A DNA stretch of 64,000 bases from Candidatus Gastranaerophilales bacterium (GCA_900768915.1 CAAGEQ010000010.1:1-64000); one strand, 5' to 3'; numbered from the stretch's first letter, positions 16,268 through 25,322 are shown. Numbers and translations are program-made. The notes: generated from the letters alone by a model not told the origin.

Positions 16268-16837
16268 ACAAGAACTATATAAAAAACATAGGAATTTTAC
16301 AAATATAAATAGTAATTGTTGTGTTGAAATAAAAATATTTTTTATGAATAAATTTAATTTGTTTAATTTTAATGCCTCATTTCTTTGACCGCAAAGAAAT
16401 GAGGCGGAAAGAAACTCTCGGCGACGCTTCCGTTCACACGAGAATTGTATAATTCAACAATCGAGTCTCACAACTCGTGATTTTGTATATTTTTAATGTT
16501 TCAAAATCACTCAAACAGTTCGACATAGTGTTTCATTAACATTCTCGGTTCACTCCGCTATTGCCGATTTTTAGTTATGTAATATTTGCTATATTTTAAT
16601 TACTGTCATTGCGAAAAATGGATTTTCGGTAGAGTGAGCGAATAAAATGAGCGAAACTCGTAAGAGTGTAAAACACGAAATGAACGACTAAATTCTTTAG
16701 AATTTAAAAGTGAATATAGTGTTTAACACACCCGAATAATCCAAGACATTAATGTAAATTTGTGGCAATCCAGAAAAATGTCATCTTGAACTCGTTTTAG
16801 CATCTATTTACAAAATAATAAAAAATATAAAAAAAAA
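16268..16837. other. Gene-free, structure-rich spacer
   Basis: Holds a perfect 14-bp-stem hairpin at 16374-16405 (GCCTCATTTCTTTG/CAAAGAAATGAGGC), followed by GC-richer sequence unlike the surroundings up to about 16730, with several short dyads, and a decayed copy of the palindromic repeat at 16780-16805. No credible ORF on either strand. Confidence 0.6.
16374..16405. repeat. Perfect 14-bp-stem palindrome
   Basis: Stem GCCTCATTTCTTTG, loop ACCG, perfect complement. It resembles the hairpins found in dispersed intergenic repeats; no T-run follows on either strand, so it is not a normal terminator. Confidence 0.7.
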
Positions 16838-16861
16838 GCCACTTTTTTTTGACAGAGTGGC
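16829..16861 (-). terminator. Intrinsic terminator downstream of the axial-like gene
   Basis: GCCACT/AGTGGC hairpin followed by nine T on the minus strand, about 230 bp after the stop at 17092. Confidence 0.7.
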
Positions 16862-16978
16862 GTTATTAGGAATAAGAAAAGGAATTATAGGAAAATTTGT
16901 AGGAAATTTGTTTTAAGAAATCAAATTATAAATATGAATTTGATATTATCTTATTTTTAAAGTTGGTTTGTCCTTTCT

Positions 16979-17022
16979 ATCAACCCTGCAGACGGGGAAA
17001 AACCCCGCTGAGTGTTGATTGT
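16979..17022 (-). other. Imperfect hairpin in the 3' untranslated region
   Basis: Outer arms ATCAAC/GTTGAT and inner GC-rich arms CGGGG/CCCCG around AAAAA, with an internal bulge region. It lies between the stop at 17092 and the terminator at 16829-16861; perhaps an mRNA-stabilising structure. Confidence 0.4.
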
Positions 17023-17091
17023 TTACATTAACGATAAATGTATATTTTTGAAATTCGTTTATTAACTTAATTAACTCAATTATTATGCGTA

Positions 17092-18006
17092 TTAACCGAA
17101 CAATTTGAATGTTCTTTCTACGTTGTCTTTTGCGACAGTTTTCAATGTTTCCATTTCTTGTTTCAACGCATTTCTTTCAGTTTCTAAAGCCGCTATATCT
17201 TGGTCGAATTTTGTATCCTTTCTATCGATTTTCTTCATATCAGCTTCATATTTTGCTTCTGCTTTCTTTAATTCGGCTTCATCAGAAACTTCTTGTAATC
17301 CAGTATTTGTTGAAACACTAGTTTCAAATTTTGCAAAGTCTTCGTCTTCTTCGTGGGCGAATGTGCCGTCAGCACTTCTACGTTGAACTAATGTAACATT
17401 ACCTGAATTGATTAAGTTTGTGATGACTTCAGATACGTTTTGAGGAGGGTTGTTGATGTCTGCATTAAATGCATCTGCACATAATTGTGCATAGTTGTTT
17501 GTTACTGATTTTACATTTAATCTGCCACCACCAACTGTTGCTATGTCAGCGGCAGTTTCGTTGATTTTTGCATATTCTGCTGCTGTAACAGCACCTGTTG
17601 TGTTTCCACTAGTGTATTTGTAATATGTAGTACCTGCTGTGTAATTGTTGCCTAATTGTGCTTTTGCTTCATCGTCTGATAATTGTTTGAAATCAATGTT
17701 GTTGCCACTAACATCACGGTAGCCTTTTGCTCCGTCGTAAACAACACCGTTGTAATCAATAGCATAACCAGCATCTGTGAAATCAGAATATTTTTGAATA
17801 TCTCTGTATGTCACAGAACCATCTGTTGTTAAAACTTTGTATTGTACCTTTGTAGAGTCTAATGCTTCTAAGTAATCATTATAAACTCTAGTTGACTCAT
17901 TAGCCATTTGTAATTTTTGAGCCTCTAATTTTGCAGCTTTATACTCAATTTGATGCATTCTTGATGTCAATTGAAGTAATCTAGCTTGTGAAGATGCTAA
18001 ACCCAT
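17092..18006 (-). CDS. Axial-type coiled-coil protein (flagellar-like, unknown)
   Basis: A 304-residue protein with helical ends and a Gly/Thr/Asn-rich middle. The N-terminus (M-G-L-A-S-S-Q-A-R-L-L-Q-L-T-S-R) continues as an amphipathic helix to about residue 55. The last 75 residues form another charged coiled coil ending V-E-R-T-F-K-L-F. Paired terminal helices around a variable middle are the plan of flagellar axial proteins, and I recall similar proteins in this lineage, but no Pfam-type motif is certain. No signal peptide. Strong GGAG before ATG, a long 3' region and its own terminator suggest high expression as a single gene. The function is not assigned. Confidence 0.6.
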   Translation of the reverse strand: MGLASSQARLLQLTSRMHQIEYKAAKLEAQKLQMANESTRVYNDYLEALDSTKVQYKVLTTDGSVTYRDIQKYSDFTDAGYAIDYNGVVYDGAKGYRDVSGNNIDFKQLSDDEAKAQLGNNYTAGTTYYKYTSGNTTGAVTAAEYAKINETAADIATVGGGRLNVKSVTNNYAQLCADAFNADINNPPQNVSEVITNLINSGNVTLVQRRSADGTFAHEEDEDFAKFETSVSTNTGLQEVSDEAELKKAEAKYEADMKKIDRKDTKFDQDIAALETERNALKQEMETLKTVAKDNVERTFKLFG

Positions 18007-18510
18007 AATGTACTCCTATTTTTCCTTATTTACAGATCCCTAATCTGTATATTTATTCCTTACTTCATGAATTACGGACACTTTGGGGTTAAACTTTAGA
18101 TTTTTTTATTTACATGTTTACATTTCTTCATAAAATTTTTATAAATTATTTTTTAAACTTGAATAAATTTTTTAAAAATCCTCCATTTATATGATGATTA
18201 AAATAGTATAAATGTAGTAAATTATGCTTGGAAAGAGGTTAAAGGGACGAGGTAATCTATTTTATTTCACCTAAAAATCTTAAGAGTAAAAAAAGGCATG
18301 CCCGTTTTGAAAAATTTTCAAGATTAAGTGTCTAAAGTACTCACAAAATAAGGCTATCTTAACAAAACTTAATAATAATAAATCATGCTCTATTGCATGC
18401 GTGGCATGGGTTTTAGTTAGGTGAGCCAAGAGAAGAAAACTCTATAAAAACAAGATTTTGTCTTATTCATGACGATAAGATATAATTGAAAAAGTGTAGA
18501 GGAGTTAATT
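18007..18510. other. Intergenic region between divergent genes
   Basis: About 500 bp. The right end has a TATAAT at 18480-18485 and a GAGGAG before yggS. The middle (18220-18430) is less AT-rich with purine-rich runs (AAGAGGTTAAAGGGACGAGG) and GCATGC elements; a small RNA is possible but I see no known family. Confidence 0.4.
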
Positions 18511-19176
18511 ATGACAAATGATATTGTTAAAACAAATCTTCTACGTTTAAAAAAAGAAATCGAACCTTATACACCACGAATAATTGCAGTAACAAAATAT
18601 TATGACGTAAGTGCCATATTAGAAGCATACGAAGCAGGTTTAAGAGATTTTGGAGAATCTAGGGCAAATGATGCAATCAAGAAAATCCAATCGTTACCTG
18701 ATGAAATAAGAAGTTCAAGTGAATTCCATTTTATCGGTCATTTGCAAACGAATAAGGTTGACAAAGTCGTTAAATATTTTGATTACATTCAATCCGTAGA
18801 TTCATTGCACGTAGCACAAGCAATTTCAGCAAGTGCGAGCAAGCTTGGGAAAGAGCAAAAAATTCTTTTGCAAGTAAACATATCAGGGGAAGTCCAAAAG
18901 TTTGGATTTGAAGAGAGCGAGCTTGATAAACAGATGGAAGAACTTAAAAACTTGCAAGGAATAAAAATGGAAGGCTTGATGTGCATGGCACCACTTGGAG
19001 CAAGTGATGAAGAACTAGACAATGTTTTCTCAAAAGCAAAGGCAGTTCTGGGAAACCTTAACAAAAAATATGAATTGAAAATGAACGAATTATCAATGGG
19101 AATGAGCGATGATTACAAATGTGCCGTAGTTAACGGTGCAACAATGATACGTATAGGAAGACTATTATTTAACTAA
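18511..19176 (+). CDS. yggS: YggS/PROSC-family PLP homeostasis protein
   Basis: A 221-residue single TIM-barrel PLP-binding protein that buffers pyridoxal phosphate. Lys in IIAVTKYYD (about residue 29) binds PLP; other family signs are F-G-E-S-R-A-N, FHFIGHLQTNK and the C-terminal S-M-G-M-S-D-D with R-I-G-R-L. It is 16 bp upstream of sepF, the same order as in the ylm/dcw region of Cyanobacteria and Firmicutes. Good GAGGAG and a TATAAT upstream. Cytoplasmic. Confidence 0.93.
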   Translation: MTNDIVKTNLLRLKKEIEPYTPRIIAVTKYYDVSAILEAYEAGLRDFGESRANDAIKKIQSLPDEIRSSSEFHFIGHLQTNKVDKVVKYFDYIQSVDSLHVAQAISASASKLGKEQKILLQVNISGEVQKFGFEESELDKQMEELKNLQGIKMEGLMCMAPLGASDEELDNVFSKAKAVLGNLNKKYELKMNELSMGMSDDYKCAVVNGATMIRIGRLLFN

Positions 19177-19191
19177 ATATTTGGAGGAAAG

Positions 19192-19704
19192 ATGACATTA
19201 GGAGAGAAAGTAAGTAACATTGTAGGTTGGATAACAGACAGCTTAACAGGTTCAGAAGGCGGCTATGATGAATCTGATAATGCATTTACATTTGGTGAAC
19301 AAGAAGATATGAACGAAAGTTATTCTTATGAAGGTTCTGCAGTAAGAAAACCAGAAAGATTTTCTACTAGAACTGAATCAAGAGAAACAAATGTTGTTAA
19401 ACACCCAGGTTACAAAGGACATGAAGTTAGAATTATTGAACCACGTTCTTTTGGTGATACAACTCAAATCGTTAAACAATTATTAGACCAAAAAACTGTT
19501 GTTCTTAATTTACATTTACTAGACAAAGAACAATCTCAAAGAACAATTGACTTTGTTTGTGGTGCGGCTTTCGCTCTTGGTGGTGCTCCTCAAAAAGTTG
19601 GAGATACTGTTTTTGTATTTACTCCAAACAGTGTTCAATTGTCTGTTGAATCAAAAGAACAAAATGCTTTTGGAACAGAATCATTATGGGGTGGAAACCT
19701 ATAA
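19192..19704 (+). CDS. sepF: Cell division protein SepF
   Basis: It binds FtsZ and tethers the Z-ring to the membrane. The 170 residues start with an amphipathic helix for membrane binding (G-E-K-V-S-N-I-V-G-W-I), a long acidic linker (about 20-75), then the SepF core: VRIIEPRSFGD, KTVVLNLHLLDKEQSQR, IDFVCGAAFALGG and F-V-F-T-P. SepF occurs in Firmicutes, Actinobacteria and Cyanobacteria, which supports the taxonomic reading. Cotranscribed with yggS; a terminator follows at 19751. Confidence 0.95.
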   Translation: MTLGEKVSNIVGWITDSLTGSEGGYDESDNAFTFGEQEDMNESYSYEGSAVRKPERFSTRTESRETNVVKHPGYKGHEVRIIEPRSFGDTTQIVKQLLDQKTVVLNLHLLDKEQSQRTIDFVCGAAFALGGAPQKVGDTVFVFTPNSVQLSVESKEQNAFGTESLWGGNL

Positions 19705-19750
19705 TTAAAAAAGACTAAAATATAAATTGATTTGTGATAGTTGGATATTT

Positions 19751-19776
19751 AGGGTGCATACGCATCCTTTTTTTTT
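19751..19776 (+). terminator. Intrinsic terminator after sepF
   Basis: AGGGTGC/GCATCCT stem with ATAC loop and eight T. The -10 box of the next gene starts three bases later. Confidence 0.85.
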
Positions 19777-19793
19777 GTTATAATATTTTTGAT

Positions 19794-21149
19794 ATGAAAA
19801 TTTGTGTAATACCAATTGATAATAGACCTGTTTGCTATAATCTTGTTAAAGATATTGCAAAAATAGATAAAGATATTGAGTTATTTATGCCACCAAGAGA
19901 AATGTTGGGTGGCTTGAAAAAGTCTGCTAATATAATTGGTATTTATAATTGGTTATGTAAATTGCCGGAAGTAGATACAATTGTCTTGTCACTTGATACA
20001 ATTGCTTATGGTGGATTGATTCCATCAAGAAGATGCCCTGAAACTTATGAAGAAATTAAATCAAGAGTTTTGGATTTTAAAGAAATTCTTCAAACTAAAA
20101 ATGCAAAAATTTACGCAGTGTCAAGTATTATGAGGATTTCAAACAACAATTGTAATGAAGAAGAAAAAGAATATTGGAATAAATATGGCAAAAAGATTTT
20201 TGAATATTCTTACACAAAACACAAGTATGCTAGTAGTTTAGGATTAGAAAGTCCATTAAAAAGAATTATTCCAGAGGATATTCTTGCTGATTATAAAAGT
20301 ACTCGATTAAGAAATTTTAAAATAAATAAATTATATCTTGATTGGAAAAAAGAGGGATTTTTTGAAACTTTGATTTTTTCGAAAGACGATTGTGCTGAAT
20401 ATGGATACAATGTTATGGAAGCACAACAGTTAGAAAGAATGGGTGGTGAAGTTATTACTGGTGCTGATGAAATCCCATTAAGTTTGTTTGCAAAGTCAAT
20501 TAAAAAAGAAATTTCTGTTGCTCCAATTTTTATCGAAGATGATTGTAAAAATTTGATTTCTAATTATGAAGATATTTCTATTGAAAAATCTGTAATGAAA
20601 CAATTAACATTTGCTGGAGTAAAAATTGTTCAACCAGAAGATGCTGATATAATTTTATTGGTAAATAATTTTAAAGACCATCAAGGTGAAATTGTTATGA
20701 AAGTTCCAACTGAACAATTCTCATCAGAATTAAACTTACCAGAAAAATCGTTTATGATAGCAGATGTTAGAAATGCAAATGGAGCAGATAACAATTTCGT
20801 ACAAGAATTTTTTAAACAATTTCAATATAATGAAAAATTTTATGGGTACAGTGCATGGAATACAAGTGCAAACTCACTTGGTAGTTTGATTTGCTGTGCA
20901 AAAGTAAAGTTTATGGCGAAACAATTTGATGAGACTGCTTTTAAAAAAGTTCAAATGATTAGATTTTTAGATGATTGGGCTTATCAAGCAAATATTAGAC
21001 AACAAATTGAAACCCCTTGTGATATTAGGTCGCAAATGAAACCTTATGAAGAAAAAATCTCACAAGTATTTGATTTGCCAATCAAGAATGAGTATTTTTA
21101 TCCTTGGGATAGATTGTTTGAAGTTGAGGTTAGAGATGAACTTTTCTGA
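19794..21149 (+). CDS. DUF4127 family protein
   Basis: A 451-residue soluble protein with the DUF4127 opening C-V-I-P-I-D-N-R-P-V-C and later LDTIAYGGLIPSR, A-D-V-R-N-A-N-G-A-D-N and GYSAWNTSANSLG, all conserved landmarks of the family. Function unknown; the fold is thought to be hydrolase- or phosphatase-like by the D-N-R-P start, but that is inference. The ATG at 19794 lies 9 bp after a perfect TATAAT, with no ribosome binding site, suggesting a leaderless mRNA. Overlaps the next gene by 14 bp. Confidence 0.85.
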   Translation: MKICVIPIDNRPVCYNLVKDIAKIDKDIELFMPPREMLGGLKKSANIIGIYNWLCKLPEVDTIVLSLDTIAYGGLIPSRRCPETYEEIKSRVLDFKEILQTKNAKIYAVSSIMRISNNNCNEEEKEYWNKYGKKIFEYSYTKHKYASSLGLESPLKRIIPEDILADYKSTRLRNFKINKLYLDWKKEGFFETLIFSKDDCAEYGYNVMEAQQLERMGGEVITGADEIPLSLFAKSIKKEISVAPIFIEDDCKNLISNYEDISIEKSVMKQLTFAGVKIVQPEDADIILLVNNFKDHQGEIVMKVPTEQFSSELNLPEKSFMIADVRNANGADNNFVQEFFKQFQYNEKFYGYSAWNTSANSLGSLICCAKVKFMAKQFDETAFKKVQMIRFLDDWAYQANIRQQIETPCDIRSQMKPYEEKISQVFDLPIKNEYFYPWDRLFEVEVRDELF

Positions 21150-21675
21150 GTTGATTTTGCTTGCATTTGCATTATCAATTGATGCTTGCGTTGTAGCATT
21201 TTCGTATGGATTATGTATTGAAAATAAAAAAAGATTAAGTTCATTAGCACTTGCTACATGTACAGGATTTTTCCAAGCATTTATGCCTGTGATTGGATAT
21301 TTTTTCACAGATTTAGTAAAGACTTTTATTGAACCATATTCAAGATTTATTGTATTTATTATATTTGCATATTTAGGTTATACATTTATAAAAGAGGGTT
21401 TAACAGAAGAAAAACCTAAAAAATTGTGTGTTAGTCTTAAGGCATTATTTTTGATTGGAATAGCAACAAGTATTGATGCTTTTTCAGCAGGAATTTCTTT
21501 ATCATTAACAAATACTTCTATAAAATTGTCTGCATTGCTAATTGGTGCAATAACCTTTATAAATACTTTGATTGGATATTGGAGTGGATATGGTTTAAAA
21601 GTTTTTAACCCAAAATATTTGCAAATATTGGGTGGTTTAATCCTTATAGGATTAGCAATTAAAAACTTATTTTAA
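21136..21675 (+). CDS. MntP/YtaF-like small cation transporter
   Basis: A 179-residue protein with six membrane helices arranged as two halves. Each half carries the family Asp motif in its first helix: LSIDACVVAFSYG and TSIDAFSAGISLS, the signature of the MntP/YtaF (sporulation membrane/manganese exporter) family. It probably exports Mn2+ or a related cation. Start at 21136, after GAGGTTAGAG, overlapping DUF4127 by 14 bp, so translationally coupled. The substrate is inferred from the family. Confidence 0.85.
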   Translation: MNFSELILLAFALSIDACVVAFSYGLCIENKKRLSSLALATCTGFFQAFMPVIGYFFTDLVKTFIEPYSRFIVFIIFAYLGYTFIKEGLTEEKPKKLCVSLKALFLIGIATSIDAFSAGISLSLTNTSIKLSALLIGAITFINTLIGYWSGYGLKVFNPKYLQILGGLILIGLAIKNLF

Positions 21676-23202
21676 TTATTCAGTATCAGAACGATATTGT
21701 AGTGCTTGTGAAACGTGTAATGATGTAATATCTTTTGAACCGTTTAGGTCGGCGATTGTTCTTGCTAATTTTAATATTCTAGAATATTTTCTACCTGATA
21801 GTTGGTATTTCATAGCAGCAGTTTTTAAGAGCATTTTTGCATTATCATCAAGAACACAGTATTTGTCGATAAGTTTTGAATTTAATTCTGAATTTGTGAA
21901 AATTCCATCATCTTTATATCTTTCGACTTGAATTTTTCTTGCTTTAATAACACGTTTTCTAATTTCTGCAGATGATTCTGAATCTTCTTTTATATTTAAT
22001 AATTCGTCAGCCGTTAAACGTGGTACGTCAATTATTAAATCAATTCTATCTAATAGTGGACCAGATAATCTTGAACGATATCGTTGAATTTGTGTTTCTG
22101 AACATGTACAACGTTTTTCAACATCACCAAGAAAACCACAAGGACAAGGATTCATTGCTCCAACTAACATAAACTTTGATGGATAAGTTATAGAAGATTT
22201 TACTCTTGAAATAACAATATAGCCGTCTTCTAACGGTTGTCGCAAGGTTTCTAGTACGTTGCGTGGAAATTCAACCATTTCATCAAGGAACAATACACCT
22301 CTATGAGCAAGTGTTATTTCTCCAGGTTTTGGATTTGTTCCACCACCTATAATTCCTGTTGCTGATGCTGTGTGATGGACTGGTCTGTATGGTCTTTTTG
22401 TCATTAGTGGTTCATCTTTTGATAGCAAACCACTAATACTGTATATTTTGGTTAATTCTAATGCTTCTTCTAGTTCTAATGGGGGTAAAATTGATGCAAA
22501 GCATTTTGCCATAAGAGTTTTACCAGAACCAGGAGTGCCTGACATCAAAATGTTATGTCCACCAGCAGCAGCGATTTCTAATGCTTTTTTCGCTTTTTGT
22601 TGACCTTTTACGTTTTTGAAATCGTAAATATATTCTTCTTCATTTTGTTCACTTAAATATTTTTCAATATCAACTGTTGTTGGTGATAATGGTGTTTCAA
22701 TAAAATGATTAACTAAATCTGTTAAATGGCATACTCCATAAACAGAAATATTTTGAACTAATGCTGCTTCCTTAGCATTATCGTTAGGAACAAAAACTGT
22801 ATGTATGCCAGCATTTTTTAAACCTGTAACAATCGGTAAAACACCGTTTACTGCACGTAGAGAACCATCAAGTGATAATTCACCGACAAAAGCACAATCT
22901 TTTATTTTTTCAGAATCAATAACACCTTCTTCTTCAAGAATTCCAATAGCCATCGGTAAATCAAAAAATGAACCTTCTTTTTTTATATCGGCAGGTGCAA
23001 GATTGATAATAACCTTTCCTGTAGGGAATGTGTAGCCAGAGTTTTTTATCGCAGAACGAATACGTTCTTTTGCTTCTGATACAGCATTGTCAGGTAAACC
23101 AACAATAACAATGTTCGGTAGAGAATTTGCTACATCAACTTCTACTTCTATTTTGTAGGCATCAAGTCCTATTGTTGTTGCTGTTATAGATTTACAAACC
23201 AT
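21676..23202 (-). CDS. comM: YifB/ComM-family Mg chelatase-like AAA ATPase
   Basis: A 508-residue hexameric helicase-type ATPase linked to branch migration in natural transformation. It has an N-terminal Lon-protease-like S5 domain (I-V-G-L-P-D-N-A-V-S-E-A, about 1-170), then the AAA core with Walker A (SGTPGSGKTLMAK), Walker B (VLFLDEMVEF) and the CPCGFLGD zinc-like motif of the Mg-chelatase group, and a C-terminal helical domain (SGRKYSRILKLARTIADL). Convergent with the MntP-like gene. Normal length. Confidence 0.95.
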   Translation of the reverse strand: MVCKSITATTIGLDAYKIEVEVDVANSLPNIVIVGLPDNAVSEAKERIRSAIKNSGYTFPTGKVIINLAPADIKKEGSFFDLPMAIGILEEEGVIDSEKIKDCAFVGELSLDGSLRAVNGVLPIVTGLKNAGIHTVFVPNDNAKEAALVQNISVYGVCHLTDLVNHFIETPLSPTTVDIEKYLSEQNEEEYIYDFKNVKGQQKAKKALEIAAAGGHNILMSGTPGSGKTLMAKCFASILPPLELEEALELTKIYSISGLLSKDEPLMTKRPYRPVHHTASATGIIGGGTNPKPGEITLAHRGVLFLDEMVEFPRNVLETLRQPLEDGYIVISRVKSSITYPSKFMLVGAMNPCPCGFLGDVEKRCTCSETQIQRYRSRLSGPLLDRIDLIIDVPRLTADELLNIKEDSESSAEIRKRVIKARKIQVERYKDDGIFTNSELNSKLIDKYCVLDDNAKMLLKTAAMKYQLSGRKYSRILKLARTIADLNGSKDITSLHVSQALQYRSDTE

Positions 23203-23244
23203 AGGACTATTATATACTAATACTCTATAAATGTTAATATAATA

Positions 23245-23643
23245 TCAATAATAATTGCTAAAAAGATAAACTAGTAAATGGCTTAATAAAACTAATGACC
23301 AGAGTGTCCAATAGATTATTAAAATTTTTGCCATACAACAAATAAAGAAGAAGTAAATAATACTTATTACAGAAAGGATTGATAATAAAAAATTATAAAG
23401 TTTGTTATTTAATAGAATATTATTAGTAATAAATTTAGAATATTTTTTTTCTTTTTTGTATAGAACGTATGTACAACAAATATTTAATATGAAATAAAAT
23501 AAATGTAGGTATAGGAAAATATTAAATTTTATTTTTGATTTTAATGCAATAGTTGTAAATAATTCTAATAAAGTTAAATATAAAAATATATGAAAACTTT
23601 TTCGTTTTGTTAGATTTTTCCAAAGTGTAAGTATTTTATTCAT
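23245..23643 (-). CDS. Small integral membrane protein, paralogue of 24837-25292
   Basis: A 132-residue protein with four predicted membrane helices (about 18-36, 42-64, 85-103, 105-128) and a cytoplasmic basic N-terminus M-N-K-I-L-T-L-W-K-N-L. It shares the N-terminus and the central Y-K-x-E-x-K-Y-S-K-F-I-T-N-x-x-L-L-x-N-K-L-Y-x-F-L-L-S-I block with the protein encoded at 24837-25292. The two flank a lipase-like gene on the other strand. A TATAAT ends 6 bp before the ATG at 23643. No known family. Immunity or accessory role to the lipase is a hypothesis. Confidence 0.6.
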   Translation of the reverse strand: MNKILTLWKNLTKRKSFHIFLYLTLLELFTTIALKSKIKFNIFLYLHLFYFILNICCTYVLYKKEKKYSKFITNNILLNNKLYNFLLSILSVISIIYFFFICCMAKILIIYWTLWSLVLLSHLLVYLFSNYY

Positions 23644-23658
23644 GTGATTATTATACAT

Positions 23659-23863
23659 TAACTTTTTAAAAGGTAGAAAAAATAATTAAAGTATAATTGT
23701 AAATATTTTGTAATATATTAAGTCAAATAGATAAAAAATCACTATGATGAATATAGTATTTTAAATTTACCTCATATTTATATGTTTTTTAAAATATTTA
23801 TTATTGATTAGAGCTCATCAATATAATATAAATGGTTATTTATAAAAATGAAAGGATTATTTT
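23659..23863. other. Divergent promoter region, AT-rich
   Basis: About 200 bp with more than 80% A+T. Contains the -10 of the membrane protein gene on the left and AAAGGA before the lipase gene on the right. No other feature. Confidence 0.4.
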
Positions 23864-24772
23864 ATGACATTATTTGGGAATATATCAAAAAAAGAATATA
23901 ATATGGAAGATGAGATATCTAGACATACTTTATATAAAGAATTGTGTAAATTATCTTATAATGATAAGAAGATGCAAAATGAATTTGATGTTGTTGATAC
24001 TATAAATAGGGATGGATATAATGCTTATTGTGTAAGAATTGGTAATAATATTATTATTGTATCAAGAGGTACTGAAATTGATGATGGCTTTGATTTACAA
24101 AATGATGTAGCGATGAAATTTAATAAAATACCACATCAGCTTCATCAAGCACTTTTGTTTTTTGATAAACAGCAATGTATTTTTAAAAATAAAGAAATTA
24201 ATGTTATTGGTCATTCTTTGGGTGGAACAATAGCTGAACATGTTGGTATTATGAGGAAATGTAAAGAAGTTGTTGCATTTAATCCTTATGGTAATACAAA
24301 TACTATGGAAAAATATATTTTAAAATATGGTATAAGAACACCTGTAAATAAAATAATTAATTATTGTATGAGTGGAGATGTTATATCTAATGTAAATATA
24401 AGTAATAATATCGGTAGAATATATAAATTAGAAAATAGTACTATTCATAAACATTTGCTTGAATTTTTTCCAAATTTATCATCCAGAATTTTAATTCAAT
24501 ATACTAGGGAAATACATACAAATAATAATTTAAAATATAGGATTTTAAAAAAACTAGAAGATGTTTTTGATATAAATGTTGAAAAAGATGATTATAAATT
24601 TTTTAGAAAGTATGGAAAACATAAACCGATAACTATGAAGAGTTCTATTAACAATGAAATAGATAAATGTATTGGTACATATCATGTAAATGGTTATAAA
24701 AGAAAAGATGGAACAATTGTTTCAGATTATGAAAGAACTTGTGGAGCTAAGCATAAAAATATTTTAGAATAG
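23864..24772 (+). CDS. Class 3 lipase-like alpha/beta hydrolase
   Basis: A 302-residue protein. Residues about 45-135 follow the lipase_3 plan: IIVSRGTEIDDGFD, then the nucleophile elbow GHSLGG (Ser near 118) with V-V-A-F-N-P-Y-G after it; a candidate Asp is in M-S-G-D-V-I-S and a His in S-T-I-H-K-H. The C-terminal 30 residues (G-T-Y-H-V-N-G-Y-K-R-K-D-G-T, then V-S-D-Y-E-R-T-C-G) look like the V-x-G-Y-x-R-x-D-G-T module found at the end of some secreted or phage-associated proteins. No classical signal peptide. It is flanked by two paralogous membrane proteins. Candidate exported phospholipase effector; family call is solid, role is inference. Confidence 0.7.
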   Translation: MTLFGNISKKEYNMEDEISRHTLYKELCKLSYNDKKMQNEFDVVDTINRDGYNAYCVRIGNNIIIVSRGTEIDDGFDLQNDVAMKFNKIPHQLHQALLFFDKQQCIFKNKEINVIGHSLGGTIAEHVGIMRKCKEVVAFNPYGNTNTMEKYILKYGIRTPVNKIINYCMSGDVISNVNISNNIGRIYKLENSTIHKHLLEFFPNLSSRILIQYTREIHTNNNLKYRILKKLEDVFDINVEKDDYKFFRKYGKHKPITMKSSINNEIDKCIGTYHVNGYKRKDGTIVSDYERTCGAKHKNILE

Positions 24773-24836
24773 TATAAAGATTTTAATTAATAATTTAACA
24801 AATATAGTGAATAATTGATTTTATTCGCTGTATTTG

Positions 24837-25292
24837 TTAATGTGCTGATATTACCGTCATAAACAAAACGATTGGTGTTGTTATTATATCAATAAGTTCA
24901 TCTATAAGTGTTGGACATGTGTTTAATGCAAATTTGTATAACATACATAATATGTAGCCAATTTCAAGAATAAAGTCTAAACATTGAAAGAAAAAGAATA
25001 TAAGAACTAATAAATAAAAAATACTTAGTAGAAAATGATATAATTTATTTTTTAATAGAAATTTATTCGTAATAAATTTAGAATATTTTTCTTCTAGTTT
25101 ATAAATAGTATAAATGCAGATTATGTTGAAAAATAAAAAAGTTGATTGAATATGTATGAAATTGAGATGTGAAATCTCATAATGTGGTATAAAATATATT
25201 AAAAAATTATATTCAATAAATGATAATAATAATATTGAATAGAAACTATAACGTTTTATTAAATTATTCCACAGATTAAATACTTTATTCAT
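24837..25292 (-). CDS. Small integral membrane protein, paralogue of 23245-23643
   Basis: A 151-residue protein with four predicted membrane segments and the same central block as its paralogue (K-Y-S-K-F-I-T-N-K-F-L-L-K-N-K-L-Y-H-F-L-L-S-I). The C-terminal part differs and is longer. It faces the lipase gene tail-to-tail. A TATAAT lies 11 bp before the ATG with no ribosome binding site. Unknown family; possible second immunity or chaperone-type partner of the lipase. Confidence 0.6.
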   Translation of the reverse strand: MNKVFNLWNNLIKRYSFYSILLLSFIEYNFLIYFIPHYEISHLNFIHIQSTFLFFNIICIYTIYKLEEKYSKFITNKFLLKNKLYHFLLSIFYLLVLIFFFFQCLDFILEIGYILCMLYKFALNTCPTLIDELIDIITTPIVLFMTVISAH

Positions 25293-25322
25293 TTTTAATC
25301 GTTATTATATCATATTTAAAAT

